DNA from: REEB95 sp035934235
GTDB lineage: Bacteria; Pseudomonadota; Alphaproteobacteria; ATCC43930; CGMCC-115725
Length of the DNA: 64,000 nt
Direction of reading: 5' to 3'
Assembly: GCA_035934235.1 (NCBI GenBank)
Contig: DASYYB010000027.1
Location: 1 to 64,000 of the forward strand
Below are positions 1-9,190 of this stretch, in pieces. The notes beneath the pieces were generated by a model. That model was given only the letters and a program-made list of their open reading frames with translations, was not told the origin of the DNA and did not search any database. The position numbers were made by a program, and so were the translations under genes. Within the stretch, counting starts at the first letter, position 1. Every line of letters begins with the position of its first letter.

Positions 1-1
1 C

Positions 2-139
2 CCCGTGCTCGCCAGCGCCACCGACCGCAAGGTCATCGGCTTCGTCACCGAAGCCTATGCGCTCCGCCGCTACAACCAGGAACTCGAACAGGCCCGCGGC
101 GACGAGTTCGCCGACCCAACACTCTTCGGACCCGTGTGA
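2..139 (+). CDS. C-terminal fragment of a ClC-type chloride channel (CBS-domain end)
   Basis: An open frame enters from the left edge and ends at TGA 137-139, leaving the last 45 residues of a protein. The visible stretch reads ...DRKVIGFVTEAYALRRYNQ and then a short acidic tail. 'R-x-V-I-G-x-x-T-E-A-Y-A-L-R-R-Y' is typical of the last CBS-domain helix in proteobacterial voltage-gated (ClC) chloride channels, where a soluble CBS pair follows the membrane domain. The identification rests on this short tail only. The channel domain lies outside the window. Confidence 0.6.
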   Translation, partial: PVLASATDRKVIGFVTEAYALRRYNQELEQARGDEFADPTLFGPV

Positions 140-378
140 GCGTCACGGTCTTCGCCACAGCAGGAATTTGGCGGACATCGCGGATTCCGTCGCCTGCGGC
201 TGGCACATGTCGGCGTCGGACATCGCGTTATCGCCCGATCATTTAGGTTGAGTGCGGCCCCAACCTTGTGTTCGATAGCATCGATCGTAGCGTGCAACGA
301 AGCGCCGGTGCCGAAGGCCTTCGAACACAGAACGGCATTGCGTGAACTGCGCCAAGCAAGAAACGGGGATGAACGCAC

Positions 379-2715
379 ATGACGACGGGCACCACACGCC
401 AGCTGCGCATCGAGGATGAACCGCTGTTACGCGGCAAGGGCCGCTATACCGGCGACGTGCACGAGCCGCGCCAGGCAACGGCCGCGTTCTTGCGCGCGCC
501 GATGGCGTCGGCAACCATCCGCCGTCTCGACACGGCGGCGGCGCAACGGGCGTCCGGTGTGCTGGCGGTGTTGACCGCGGCCGACATGGCCGGCACCGGT
601 AGTTTAGCTCACCCGCTGCTGGTGCCCGGACGGGGCGGTTCGAAGCTCGCCGCGCCGCGTTGGCCGGCACTGGCCGAAGGCCGTGTGCTCCACGCGGGGC
701 AAGCGGTCGCGATGGTGGTCGCGGAAACGCAGGCGCAGGCGCAGGACGCGGTCGAGCTGATCGACGTCGACTACGACGAAATCCCGGCGGTGGTTGACGC
801 GCGTCGCGCGATCGAACCGGGCGTCTCGCAAATTTGGCCCGAAGCGCCCGGCAATATCGCGCTCGATTTCACTTGGCCGCTCGACAAGGACGGAAGCAAC
901 GCGGCCGAAGTGGCCAAGGTCATCGCCGGCGCGCCACTGGTTGCGCGGCTGTCGGTTTCGAATCAGCGGCTGGCGGTTGCGAGCCTGGAACCGCGCACGG
1001 CGACCGGCTGGTACGACGCCAAGACCGGCGAGTACACGCTGCGAACCGGCACCCAAAGCGTCTGGCTGATGGCCAATCAGATGGCGGAGCTGCTCGGTGT
1101 CAAGCCAGAGCAAATGCGCGTCCTGACGGACGATGTCGGCGGCGCCTTCGGCATGAAATCCGGCGCCTACCCCGAGTACGTCGCCGTCCTGGTTGCGGCC
1201 AAGCGGATCGGCCGGCCGGTCGGTTGGGCGTCGACGCGCGCCGAGGCGTTTCTGTCGGACAGTCAGGCGCGCGATCAGGTCATGGACGGCGAGCTCGCGC
1301 TCGACAAGGACGGCAAATTCCTGGCCTTGCGCGTCAAGTCGGTGGCCGACATGGGCGCCTTCGCCAATGGCGCCGGACCGCTCACCGCGACGATCAACAT
1401 GGTGCGGTGCTTCCCGTCGGTTTATCGCATTCCGCGGATCGTCTGCGACGTGTTGTGCGTCCTCACCAACACGGTTCAGCTCGGTCCCTATCGCGGCGCC
1501 GGGCGGCCCGAAGCCAACTATCTGATGGAGCGGCTGGTCGAGGAAGCGGCGCGCGTCAGCGGCATCGACGCCGTCACCCTGCGCCGGCGCAATCTCGTGA
1601 CGCCGGCGGAGATACCGTACAAAGGCGCGATGGGCACGGTCTATGACAGCGGCGATTTTCCGGCGATCTTCGACAAGGCGCTCGAGCTCGCAGACCTCAA
1701 GGGCTTTCCTGCGCGCAAACAACAAAGCGCCGCACGCGGTCGCCTGCGCGGCATCGGCCTCTCGTGCTTCCTCGAACATTCGGGTGCGCTGCCGCCGGAA
1801 GGCGCGGCGCTGTCGTTCCCCGGCGACGGCACGGTCGTCGTCGGCTTGGGCGCGCAATCGACCGGTCAAGGGCACTTGACGGTGTTTCGCAAGGTCGCTT
1901 CCGAAAAGCTCGGCGTCGATCCGGTCAAAGTGGTGGTGCGCGAAGGCGATACGCGGCTTGGGGTCGAAGGCCACGGCAGCTTCGCGTCGCGCTCGGCCGC
2001 CGCGGCCGGCAGCGCCATCTTCTTCACCGCCGATGCGGTGATCGAGAAAGGCAAGAAGGTGGCGGCGCAGATGCTGGAAGCGGCTGAAGCCGACATCGCC
2101 TATCGCAACGGCGTGTTCGAAATTGCCGGCACCGACCGGCGGCTGTCGCTGTTCGAGGTCGCCAAAAAAGCGCAAGAGCTCAAGACCAAGGGCGAAATCG
2201 CCGAATCGCTCGATACCAACAAGGTATCGCAGACGCCGCAGCATTTCCCCAACGGCTGCCACATCGCCGAGGTCGAGATCGATCCTGACACCGGCGCGCT
2301 CGACGTGGTGGCTTACAGTGGCGCCGACGATTCCGGCCGAATCCTCAACGCCATGATCGTCGAAGGCCAGGTTCATGGCGGCGTCGCGCAGGGTCTCGGC
2401 CAGGCGCTGCTCGAAAACGCGGTCTATGACGAGTCCGGCCAGCTGTTGGCTGGCTCGTTCATGGACTACGCCTTGCCGCGCGCGACCGACATGCCGCCCA
2501 AGTTGACCGACGCGTTACTCGAGTTTCCGTGCAAGACCAATCCGATCGGCGTCAAAGGCGCGGGCGAGGCCGGCACCACCGGCGCGCTGGCCGCGATCAT
2601 GAACGCGATCGCCGATGCCATTCCGGGCGGCGCCGGACATGCGCTGCAAATGCCGGCGACACCGCAAAAAATCTGGCAGGCGTGCCGCACGGCGCCGAAC
2701 GGTAGCCGCGCATGA
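379..2715 (+). CDS. Xanthine dehydrogenase family molybdopterin-binding subunit (CoxL-like)
   Basis: This 778-residue protein is a full-length large subunit of the molybdenum hydroxylase (CoxL/XdhB) family, which binds molybdopterin-cytosine dinucleotide and oxidises small organic or aromatic substrates. The N-terminal a/b hammerhead domain contains LRGKGRYTGDV near residue 16. Cofactor-binding loops follow: GGAFGMKSG (about residue 254), GPYRGAGRPEA (about 370) and GVKGAGEAG (about 725), which carries the expected catalytic Glu. The GPYRGAGR loop is of the form II type and differs from the AYxCSFR loop of true CO dehydrogenase, so CO oxidation is unlikely. The FAD (CoxM) and iron-sulfur (CoxS) subunits are not adjacent. 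The ATG at 379 has a GGGG ribosome site about 12 bases upstream. The gene overlaps the next one by ATGA and is probably co-transcribed with it. The substrate is unknown. Confidence 0.85.
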   Translation: MTTGTTRQLRIEDEPLLRGKGRYTGDVHEPRQATAAFLRAPMASATIRRLDTAAAQRASGVLAVLTAADMAGTGSLAHPLLVPGRGGSKLAAPRWPALAEGRVLHAGQAVAMVVAETQAQAQDAVELIDVDYDEIPAVVDARRAIEPGVSQIWPEAPGNIALDFTWPLDKDGSNAAEVAKVIAGAPLVARLSVSNQRLAVASLEPRTATGWYDAKTGEYTLRTGTQSVWLMANQMAELLGVKPEQMRVLTDDVGGAFGMKSGAYPEYVAVLVAAKRIGRPVGWASTRAEAFLSDSQARDQVMDGELALDKDGKFLALRVKSVADMGAFANGAGPLTATINMVRCFPSVYRIPRIVCDVLCVLTNTVQLGPYRGAGRPEANYLMERLVEEAARVSGIDAVTLRRRNLVTPAEIPYKGAMGTVYDSGDFPAIFDKALELADLKGFPARKQQSAARGRLRGIGLSCFLEHSGALPPEGAALSFPGDGTVVVGLGAQSTGQGHLTVFRKVASEKLGVDPVKVVVREGDTRLGVEGHGSFASRSAAAAGSAIFFTADAVIEKGKKVAAQMLEAAEADIAYRNGVFEIAGTDRRLSLFEVAKKAQELKTKGEIAESLDTNKVSQTPQHFPNGCHIAEVEIDPDTGALDVVAYSGADDSGRILNAMIVEGQVHGGVAQGLGQALLENAVYDESGQLLAGSFMDYALPRATDMPPKLTDALLEFPCKTNPIGVKGAGEAGTTGALAAIMNAIADAIPGGAGHALQMPATPQKIWQACRTAPNGSRA

Positions 2716-3821
2716 GCCTGGTTTATACCTGTGCGCCGGCTGCGGCCGGCCGTTCCATTGCGCGCCGCAGCACGCGCACGGTGCGCGGTCGCGCCACGCG
2801 CCAACCGACCGTCGACATCCACTGCCACGTCTTCACGCCCGAAGCGGCGGCGTTGGTCAAAGACGTGATGCGGCCGCAGAACGATCCGTATGCGTTCTTT
2901 GAAAGCGCCGCGTCGAAGCAGACCGACGCCAGGCAAACTACCGCCATCGGACCCAAGCTGACTTCGATCGAGGAGCGGCTCAAGACGATGGACGCCGACG
3001 GCATCGACATTCAGGCAATTTCGACCGCGCCGATTCAATATTATTACTGGGCCGACGGCACGCTGACGCTGCGCACGGCGCGCCTGATCAACGACAATAT
3101 CGCGCGCATCTGCGCCACCCATCCGGACCGTTTCGTCGGTTTGGCGACCGTGCCGATGCAAGTGCCGGAGTATGCGGTGCGCGAGCTCACCCGCGCGGTG
3201 CGCGAGCTCGGCCTCAAGGGCGTCGAGATCTGTCCGCATGTCGAGCAAGAGGAGCTGTCGGCCGATCGCTTCCGGCCGTTTTTCGCCAAGGCGGAAGAGC
3301 TCGGTGCGGTGATTTTCCTGCATCCGCACGGCTTTCCCGACGGCCGCCGTCTGGGCGATCACTTCTTCCAGAACATCGTCGGCAATCCGCTCGATACGAC
3401 GGTGGCGATTCACCACCTGATCTTCGACGGCGTGCTCGAAACCTATCCGCGGCTCAAGATCATCTGCGCTCACGGCGGTGGCTATCTACCGGCCTATTCC
3501 GGGCGCATCGATCACGCGCACGCCACCCGGCCCGACGCCCGCACCAAGATCACCAAGGAGCCGTCGAGCTATCTGAAGAAACTCTATTTCGACACCATCG
3601 TCTTCAACCATCACCAGCTGGCCTATCTGGTGGAGCAGTATGGCGCCGATCACGTTCTGCTGGGCACCGATTACCCCTACGACATGGGGCTGCCCGATGC
3701 GGTGCAATTCGTGCGCAAGACGCCCGGCCTGTCGGAACGCGAACGGGGATTGATTCTCGGCGGCAACGCCGCGCGACTCTTGGGCATCAAGCTGCCGGCG
3801 ACAGGGTCGGCGCGGCGCTAG
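2712..3821 (+). CDS. Amidohydrolase family protein (ACMSD/gamma-resorcylate decarboxylase type)
   Basis: The 369-residue protein is a TIM-barrel metal-dependent hydrolase or decarboxylase of the amidohydrolase_2 family, which includes aminocarboxymuconate-semialdehyde decarboxylase. Metal ligands are visible: the H-x-H pair in VDIHCHVF (H37, H39), FLHPHGFP, CAHGGGY and the late Asp in LGTDYPYDMG. The first 30 residues are basic and lie outside the usual domain, so translation might start later, but ATG 2712 overlaps the upstream stop as ATGA, which favours coupled translation. Its partner is the molybdenum hydroxylase subunit, which suggests a short pathway for an aromatic or heterocyclic carboxylic acid. 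That pathway is inference. The 3' end overlaps the convergent tadC gene by 4 bases. Confidence 0.85.
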   Translation: MSLVYTCAPAAAGRSIARRSTRTVRGRATRQPTVDIHCHVFTPEAAALVKDVMRPQNDPYAFFESAASKQTDARQTTAIGPKLTSIEERLKTMDADGIDIQAISTAPIQYYYWADGTLTLRTARLINDNIARICATHPDRFVGLATVPMQVPEYAVRELTRAVRELGLKGVEICPHVEQEELSADRFRPFFAKAEELGAVIFLHPHGFPDGRRLGDHFFQNIVGNPLDTTVAIHHLIFDGVLETYPRLKIICAHGGGYLPAYSGRIDHAHATRPDARTKITKEPSSYLKKLYFDTIVFNHHQLAYLVEQYGADHVLLGTDYPYDMGLPDAVQFVRKTPGLSERERGLILGGNAARLLGIKLPATGSARR

Positions 3822-4756
3822 AACGCCTTGAAGACCTGGATCAGCGCCGGCCCGATCAGCACGATGAACATCGACGGCAGGATGAAGACGATCATCGGTA
3901 TCGTCATGATCGCCGGCAGCTTGGCGGCTTTTTCTTCGGCCTTGAGCATGCGCTCTTCGCGCAGCTCGGCGGCGAGGACGCGCAGCGCCTGAACCAGCGG
4001 CGTGCCGTAACGCTCGGTCTGCACCAGCGTGTTGACTAGGCTGCGCATCGCCGGAATGTTGACGCGCTTCACCAGGTTCGTCAGCGCGTCGCGCCGGTTC
4101 GGTAGGAAGCCCAACTCGAGCGCGGTGAGCTGCAATTCGTCGGTCATCTCCGGCATGAAACGGCGGAACTCGCGCGCCACGCGGACCAGCGCGCCGTCGA
4201 GACCGAGGCCGGATTCGGCACAGATCATCAGGAGGTCGAGCGCATCCGGCAATGCCGAATGAAACCGCTGATGCCGCTTTTTGATCATATTCCGTAGAAC
4301 GAGCGGCGGCGCATAGGTCGAGCCGATTGCGACCACGGCACCAAGCAACGCAACGTGCGTCGCGGTCATATTGAACGGCGTACTGAAGATCAGCACCAGG
4401 CTGGTCAGCGTGCAGGGCAGTAGCAGCCGGATACCGACGTAAAGGACCAGCGCCTCGCGATTGCGATAGCCGGCCTGGGTCAGCAGGTTGGTCGCCTTGT
4501 CGGCGTCGGCGCCGCGGGTGAGCTTCAGCTTCTCGACCAGGGTTTTCAGCAGGCTGGCGCCGGCATCGGCTGCCCGGCGCTGGCGCGCGCGCGGCGAACC
4601 GGCGGGCGGCGCCGCGCCCACGCGCCGTGCAACCAAGGCGGCAAAACGATTGCGCAGCGGTGCGGCGGCGTCCCAAGCGCCATAGCCTGCCACCAGCGCG
4701 CCAAAAATGGCGGCGGCCAGCGTCAGCGTGAAAACGATGTCGCCGAGCCCGTTCAT
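3818..4756 (-). CDS. tadC: Tad pilus inner-membrane platform protein TadC
   Basis: This 312-residue GspF/type II secretion F-family protein is one of the two inner-membrane platform subunits of the Tad (Flp pilus) machine. An N-terminal membrane segment (TLTLAAAIFGALVAGYGAW) precedes a basic loop. A T2SSF domain follows from about residue 165 (HSALPDALDLLMICAESG, LRVLAAELREERMLKAEEKAAKLP), and the C-terminal membrane segment is IMTIPMIVFILPSMFIVLIG. It is the last gene of the minus-strand operon, and its ATG (4756) overlaps the stop of tadB. It acts with TadB as the platform on which the CpaF ATPase drives Flp pilin polymerisation. Confidence 0.92.
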   Translation of the reverse strand: MNGLGDIVFTLTLAAAIFGALVAGYGAWDAAAPLRNRFAALVARRVGAAPPAGSPRARQRRAADAGASLLKTLVEKLKLTRGADADKATNLLTQAGYRNREALVLYVGIRLLLPCTLTSLVLIFSTPFNMTATHVALLGAVVAIGSTYAPPLVLRNMIKKRHQRFHSALPDALDLLMICAESGLGLDGALVRVAREFRRFMPEMTDELQLTALELGFLPNRRDALTNLVKRVNIPAMRSLVNTLVQTERYGTPLVQALRVLAAELREERMLKAEEKAAKLPAIMTIPMIVFILPSMFIVLIGPALIQVFKAF

Positions 4757-5727
4757 ACGCGGAACTTGCCCAAACGAATCATCGCGAAGACGCCGACCAC
4801 CAGCGTCGCCATCGCCGCCGTCAGGTACATGTGGCCCGACGGCGTGTTGAAGAGCAGCGCGACGTAATCGAAGTCGAGCACCGCCAGGATGCCCATCACC
4901 ACGAAAGGCAAGGCGCCGACGATGGTCGCCGAGGCCCGTGCTTCGGCCGAGAAGGTGCGAATCTTCAGATGGAGCTGACGGCGCCGGCGCAGAATCAGGT
5001 CGAGGTTCTCCAGCGTCTCGGCGAGGTTACCGCCGGTTTCTCGCTGGATTGAAAAGGCGATCGCCATGAAGGTGAATTCGGGCAGGTCGATGCGGCCGGC
5101 TGCTTCCCAAAGCGCGTCCTCGAGCGGCTGGCCGAGCTGGATCTGATCGGAAATGCGACGGAATTCGGCGCCGACCGGTTCGCCGATCTCATGCGTGACG
5201 CCGGCAATCGTTTCCGTTACCGGCAACCCCGCGCGCAAGCCGCGCACCATCAAGCCGACGGCGTCGGGAAACACGGCGATGAAGCGTGTCGCGCGACGGT
5301 TGACGAGATAACCGATGAGCACGCGCGGCGCGAGGAACGTGGCGCCGATGGCTGCCGGCCAGCCGACCAGTGGCGCGATGCCGATCTCGGTCAAGCCGAT
5401 GCCCAGCAGCAGGCCGAACACCCCGGCGCCAATCAGCACCTTGCCGATGGTGAGGTTTGTGCCGGTCCGCGCCAGTTGCTTGCGCCATTTATCGGGGTTG
5501 GGCAGGAACCGGCCGACCAAGGCATCGAGACGCGATTTCTTGTCTTCGCGCTTCAGGGTCAGCGCCACGGCCTCGGGGTCTGGTTTGCCGACGAAGCGAT
5601 CGCGAACCTTGCTCAAGCGCTCGACCACGTCGGCGCGTTCCTTCGTGTCGGTCGCGCCCGACCAACCGGCGAAGGTCACGCCGAACAGCAGCAGGAAGAC
5701 GACGAGGAGGAAAACGGCGTCGATCAT
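4753..5727 (-). CDS. tadB: Tad pilus inner-membrane platform protein TadB
   Basis: The 324-residue protein is a GspF-family platform protein. It has an N-terminal membrane helix (FLLVVFLLLFGVTFAGW), a long cytoplasmic region, a hydrophobic pair around residues 95-135, and a T2SSF domain with the typical FPDAVGLMVRGLRAGLPVTE and FSIQRETGGNLAETLENLD segments. Two C-terminal helices complete it. It lies between cpaF (5 bases upstream) and tadC (4-base overlap), the usual tad order. TadB and TadC together form the platform for Flp pilus extrusion. Confidence 0.93.
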   Translation of the reverse strand: MIDAVFLLVVFLLLFGVTFAGWSGATDTKERADVVERLSKVRDRFVGKPDPEAVALTLKREDKKSRLDALVGRFLPNPDKWRKQLARTGTNLTIGKVLIGAGVFGLLLGIGLTEIGIAPLVGWPAAIGATFLAPRVLIGYLVNRRATRFIAVFPDAVGLMVRGLRAGLPVTETIAGVTHEIGEPVGAEFRRISDQIQLGQPLEDALWEAAGRIDLPEFTFMAIAFSIQRETGGNLAETLENLDLILRRRRQLHLKIRTFSAEARASATIVGALPFVVMGILAVLDFDYVALLFNTPSGHMYLTAAMATLVVGVFAMIRLGKFRV

Positions 5728-5732
5728 GACGC

Positions 5733-7184
5733 CTATCCGACGGCTTCGAGGAGGGCGCGATCCAGACCGTAATATTCCGCCCGCGTGATGAAGTGCGGAC
5801 GGAGACCGCTCGACATGAACGTGCCTTTGAGCGAACCGTCCGGCATCTGGCCTTCATATTGGAAGGTGAAGAGGTCTTGCGTCGTGATCACGTCGCCTTC
5901 CATGCCGACGATCTCGGTCACCGCGACGACGCGGCGAATGCCGTCGCGCATGCGGCTGATCTGCATGATGAGGTTGACGGCGGCGGCGATCTGCTGGCGG
6001 ACGGCACGCGGCGTCAGGTTGACGCCGCCCATGCCCACCATGTTCTCGAGGCGGGTCAACGCTTCGCGCGGCCGGTTGGCGTGGATGGTCGAAAGCGAGC
6101 CGTCGTGACCGGTATTCATCGCCTGCAGCATGTCGAGCGCCTCGGCGCCGCGGATTTCGCCGAGGATGATGCGGTCAGGACGCATACGTAGGGCGTTCTT
6201 GACCAGGTCGCGGATGGAAATCTCGCCTTTGCCTTCGAGGTTGGCCGGGCGGGTTTCGAGCCGGACGACGTGCGGCTGTTGCAGCTGCAACTCAGCGGCG
6301 TCTTCGATCGTGACGATGCGTTCACCCGGGTCGATCATCTGCGACATGGCGTTCAGCAGCGTGGTTTTGCCCGAGCCGGTACCGCCGGAAATCAGGATGT
6401 TGAGGCGCGAACGCGCGGCAATCTTGAGCACCGTCGCCATCGCCGGCGAAATGTTCTTCTGGCGCGCCATGACGTCCAGCGTGATGCCCTTCTTCGAAAA
6501 CTTACGGATCGAGATGGTCGGGCCGTCGAGCGCCAGCGGCGGCGTGATGATGTTGACGCGGCTGCCGTCCTGCAAACGCGCGTCGACCAGCGGCGTCGAT
6601 TCGTCGATGCGCCGGCCGACTTGCGTGACGATACGCGTCGCGATCGACATCACGTGCGCGTTGTCGCGGAACGACACGCCGGTGAGCTCGAGCTTGCCGC
6701 GGCGTTCGACGTATACCTGCTTCGAGCCGTTGACCATGATATCGGTCACGGTTTCGTCGCCCAGCAACGGCTCGAGCGGGCCGAGGCCCAGCATGTCGTC
6801 GAGCAGGACGGTGACGAGCTGGCGTTGTTCCGCCTGATTGAGGTTGATGCGCTGTTCGACGACGATCTCGCTGACCATGTCAGCGAGCTGGCGCGACAGC
6901 TCGTCGCGTTGCAGCTTGGCGGCGACCTCGGTGTCGATGCGCTGGAGCACCAGCGGGTAGATGCGCGGCGCCGCCTCGTTGACGTTGGCGCTGCGCATGG
7001 CCACCGGACGCGGTGCCGGCGGCACGTCGGGCACACCGGCGGGTTCGGGCGCGCGTTGTTCAGGCGGCGTCTCGTTGCGTTGCAGCACGGGCGCTGCCGC
7101 CGCAGCGGCCGGACGGGGCGGAAAATCGGGAACGCGCGAGCGCGGCTGGAGCGCGTCGCCGTTGACGCCGCGGCGTCCGAACAT
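5733..7184 (-). CDS. cpaF: Tad pilus secretion ATPase CpaF/TadA
   Basis: The 483-residue protein is a type II/IV secretion-family hexameric ATPase that powers Flp pilus assembly. Residues 1-70 are proline-rich and variable. The N-terminal CpaF domain contains LGPLEPLLGDETVTDIMVNG. The ATPase core holds the Walker A ISGGTGSGKTTLLNAM, the Asp box RIVTIEDAAELQL, the Walker B region PDRIILGEIRGAEALDML, and the His box TGHDGSLSTIHANR. All motifs are intact, so an active enzyme is expected. Its ATG overlaps the last base of the cpaE stop codon. Confidence 0.95.
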   Translation of the reverse strand: MFGRRGVNGDALQPRSRVPDFPPRPAAAAAAPVLQRNETPPEQRAPEPAGVPDVPPAPRPVAMRSANVNEAAPRIYPLVLQRIDTEVAAKLQRDELSRQLADMVSEIVVEQRINLNQAEQRQLVTVLLDDMLGLGPLEPLLGDETVTDIMVNGSKQVYVERRGKLELTGVSFRDNAHVMSIATRIVTQVGRRIDESTPLVDARLQDGSRVNIITPPLALDGPTISIRKFSKKGITLDVMARQKNISPAMATVLKIAARSRLNILISGGTGSGKTTLLNAMSQMIDPGERIVTIEDAAELQLQQPHVVRLETRPANLEGKGEISIRDLVKNALRMRPDRIILGEIRGAEALDMLQAMNTGHDGSLSTIHANRPREALTRLENMVGMGGVNLTPRAVRQQIAAAVNLIMQISRMRDGIRRVVAVTEIVGMEGDVITTQDLFTFQYEGQMPDGSLKGTFMSSGLRPHFITRAEYYGLDRALLEAVG

Positions 7185-8476
7185 CAGGCGCTCCGCTTCA
7201 GGAAGCTCGGCAGGAACGCGCGCGGCGAGAACTTGGCCGGCAGCGTCAGCTTCGACAGCGGCAGCTTGGCGAGGACCGAGCCCGATTTGGCGGCCACGTC
7301 TTCGATGCCGCCGATGCGCATGGCGATCGCACGGATCGCGGCCGCCGCCGGCGCGTGTTTGAGCGCCGCCGACAGGACGCTGCCGGTGGACGCGGTCGCC
7401 AGCGCTGCCGTGGGCTCGAACGGCACGACATGGTCAAGCTTGACCGCGGTCACGCGCTCGAACTCGGTCTTGGCGATCTCGCCACGATGCTTGGCGCCGA
7501 CGTGATTGGCGACGATCAGGTGACGCGCCGACGGCGTCATCGTCCGGGCAAAGTCCGAAAGCCGCAGCAGGTCGCGCGCCGAGGCCAGCGACAGGTCGGT
7601 TACGAGGCCGATGGTCGCCGACAGCGTCAGGATGCGGCGGACCTCTTCCGACAGAATGCGCGGTGTGTCGACGACGACGTAGTCGTAGTCGTGGCGCAAC
7701 ACGTTGAGCATCGTGTCGATCGCGCCCGGCGCGACGTGCATCTGGTCGACGAGCGGCTCTTCCGCGGCCAGCACTTTGAGCCGCGGACTCTCTTCGAGCA
7801 TGGCGGCGCCGAGCAGACGACTGTCCAGCCGCGACGGAAATTCGAGCGCTTCGCGCAAGCCGGCGGCTGGCGCCAGATCGAGCGACAGTGCCGCATTACC
7901 GAATTGCAGGTCGAGATCGATCAGCGCAACCCGCTTCTGATAGAGGTGCGCGAGGCACCAGGCGACCGAGCTGGCGATCGTCGTGGCGCCGGCGCCGCCG
8001 CGAACGCCAACGAAGCTGACGACGTGGGCTTGCGTCTTGGCGGTGCCCTGGCCGAGATGGCGCTTGTTGTCGCCGCGCAGTGAACGCTCGAGCATGGCGA
8101 GCGTCACCGGCTTGAGCAGATAGTCGGTGACGCCGAGCTCGATCAGGTCACGATACAAGGTCAATTCGTTGCGCTTACCCAGCGCGATGACCGTCATCTC
8201 CGGCGGGCAGAGCTCGGCCAGATCGGCGAGCGTCTTCACCGGATCTTCGACGTCGTCGACGTCGACGATCAGCAGGTTGGGTGGTGCGTGCTTGGTGATG
8301 TAATCGTGCGCAGCGGCGACGCCGCCGTCGATCGCAACCGGGTTGCGCCAACCCTGGGCCGCCGCCAAGTCGCGTGCGACCTGCCGGGTCTCCGGCTCGG
8401 CGACGCAGGCGAGAAGCCGCGGGCCAGTGCCCTGGCTGCCTTCGGTTTCCAGCGTCTGGTTCCCGCTATTGTCCAT
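7184..8476 (-). CDS. cpaE: Tad pilus assembly ATPase-like protein CpaE/TadZ
   Basis: The 430-residue protein is of the CpaE/TadZ type. An N-terminal receiver-like domain (about residues 20-140: LLIVDVDDVEDPVKTLADLAE, GVTDYLLKPVTL) precedes a MinD/ParA-type P-loop domain (VVSFVGVRGGAGATTIASS, ALIDLDLQFGNAALSLDL, YDYVVVDTPR). In the deviant Walker A (GVRGGAGATT), Ala replaces the usual catalytic Lys, as is common in TadZ proteins. TadZ localises the pilus machine, often at the pole. The gene overlaps cpaD by 11 bases. Confidence 0.93.
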   Translation of the reverse strand: MDNSGNQTLETEGSQGTGPRLLACVAEPETRQVARDLAAAQGWRNPVAIDGGVAAAHDYITKHAPPNLLIVDVDDVEDPVKTLADLAELCPPEMTVIALGKRNELTLYRDLIELGVTDYLLKPVTLAMLERSLRGDNKRHLGQGTAKTQAHVVSFVGVRGGAGATTIASSVAWCLAHLYQKRVALIDLDLQFGNAALSLDLAPAAGLREALEFPSRLDSRLLGAAMLEESPRLKVLAAEEPLVDQMHVAPGAIDTMLNVLRHDYDYVVVDTPRILSEEVRRILTLSATIGLVTDLSLASARDLLRLSDFARTMTPSARHLIVANHVGAKHRGEIAKTEFERVTAVKLDHVVPFEPTAALATASTGSVLSAALKHAPAAAAIRAIAMRIGGIEDVAAKSGSVLAKLPLSKLTLPAKFSPRAFLPSFLKRSA

Positions 8477-9182
8477 AGCCGCCCCCCGCGCTTGTCATGC
8501 TGCCGCCACCGCCACCGCCGCCGCCAGCGCCACCCGTCGAGGCGCCGCCCGAACCGTCGGCCGAGCCGAGGTCTGCTGCCGGTTTGCCGGTGCGGTAGGT
8601 TGCGACCGCCGCCATGCTGGGCGCTGCATCCGCCGGGCCTTGCGGATGGCCGGAAACCAGATCGCGCGGATCGGCAACCATGAGATAAAGATCGGTCCGC
8701 GTCGCACAGCCAAGATTGGTCGACGGCGCGTTCGACGGATCGTAGGGACCGACGATGGTCCAGTTGGGACAGGCGGGCGGCACCGCCGCCTCGCGATTGA
8801 CGGTTACTACGACGGCGTCGGCCGCGAAGCTGGGGTCGGGTGCCGCCATCCGGTGCACGAAGCCCAAATTGTCGAGCGCCTGGCTGACGCGCGCCCGGCG
8901 CGCGTCGGCGATCGTGCTGTTGCCGGCGATGATCGTGACGCCGTCGATGCCGTCGCGGCGGTCTTCGCCGAGGAAGGTCTCGAGATCGGCGGCCTCCGCC
9001 GGTGCCAGCGTTGCGCTACCGGGCGCAAAATGAACCGTATGGCTCAGTTGGACCGGCTTCACCGTGATTTGGTTCAGCGTGACGTCATTCGGCGCGTGCG
9101 TGCAGCCCGTTAGCAGTGCGGCGGTGACGAACGCGGCAGCAAGCATCCAGGGGTGGCGCGGGTGGTTGGCGGATTTGGTCAT
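8466..9182 (-). CDS. cpaD: Tad pilus biogenesis lipoprotein CpaD
   Basis: The protein has about 238 residues from ATG 9182. The N-terminal signal ends in a lipobox (AALLTGC-T), so it should be an outer-membrane lipoprotein. The body contains the OmpA-like segment of CpaD (VHFAPGSATLAPAEAADLETFL) and the conserved stretch CPNWTIVGPYDPSNAPSTNLGC. The C-terminal 30 residues are a low-complexity Gly/Ser tail. It lies between cpaC and cpaE. CpaD proteins assist localisation or stability of the CpaC secretin. An in-frame TTG four codons upstream overlaps the cpaC stop, but ATG 9182 is the more ordinary start. Confidence 0.9.
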   Translation of the reverse strand: MTKSANHPRHPWMLAAAFVTAALLTGCTHAPNDVTLNQITVKPVQLSHTVHFAPGSATLAPAEAADLETFLGEDRRDGIDGVTIIAGNSTIADARRARVSQALDNLGFVHRMAAPDPSFAADAVVVTVNREAAVPPACPNWTIVGPYDPSNAPSTNLGCATRTDLYLMVADPRDLVSGHPQGPADAAPSMAAVATYRTGKPAADLGSADGSGGASTGGAGGGGGGGGSMTSAGGGYGQ

Positions 9183-9190
9183 GCGCGTTC

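Noticed and set aside
604..2376. A 590-codon open frame antisense to the CoxL-like gene
   Set aside because: Arg/Ala/Asp-rich shadow typical of high-GC antisense frames; the plus-strand frame has clear domain motifs.
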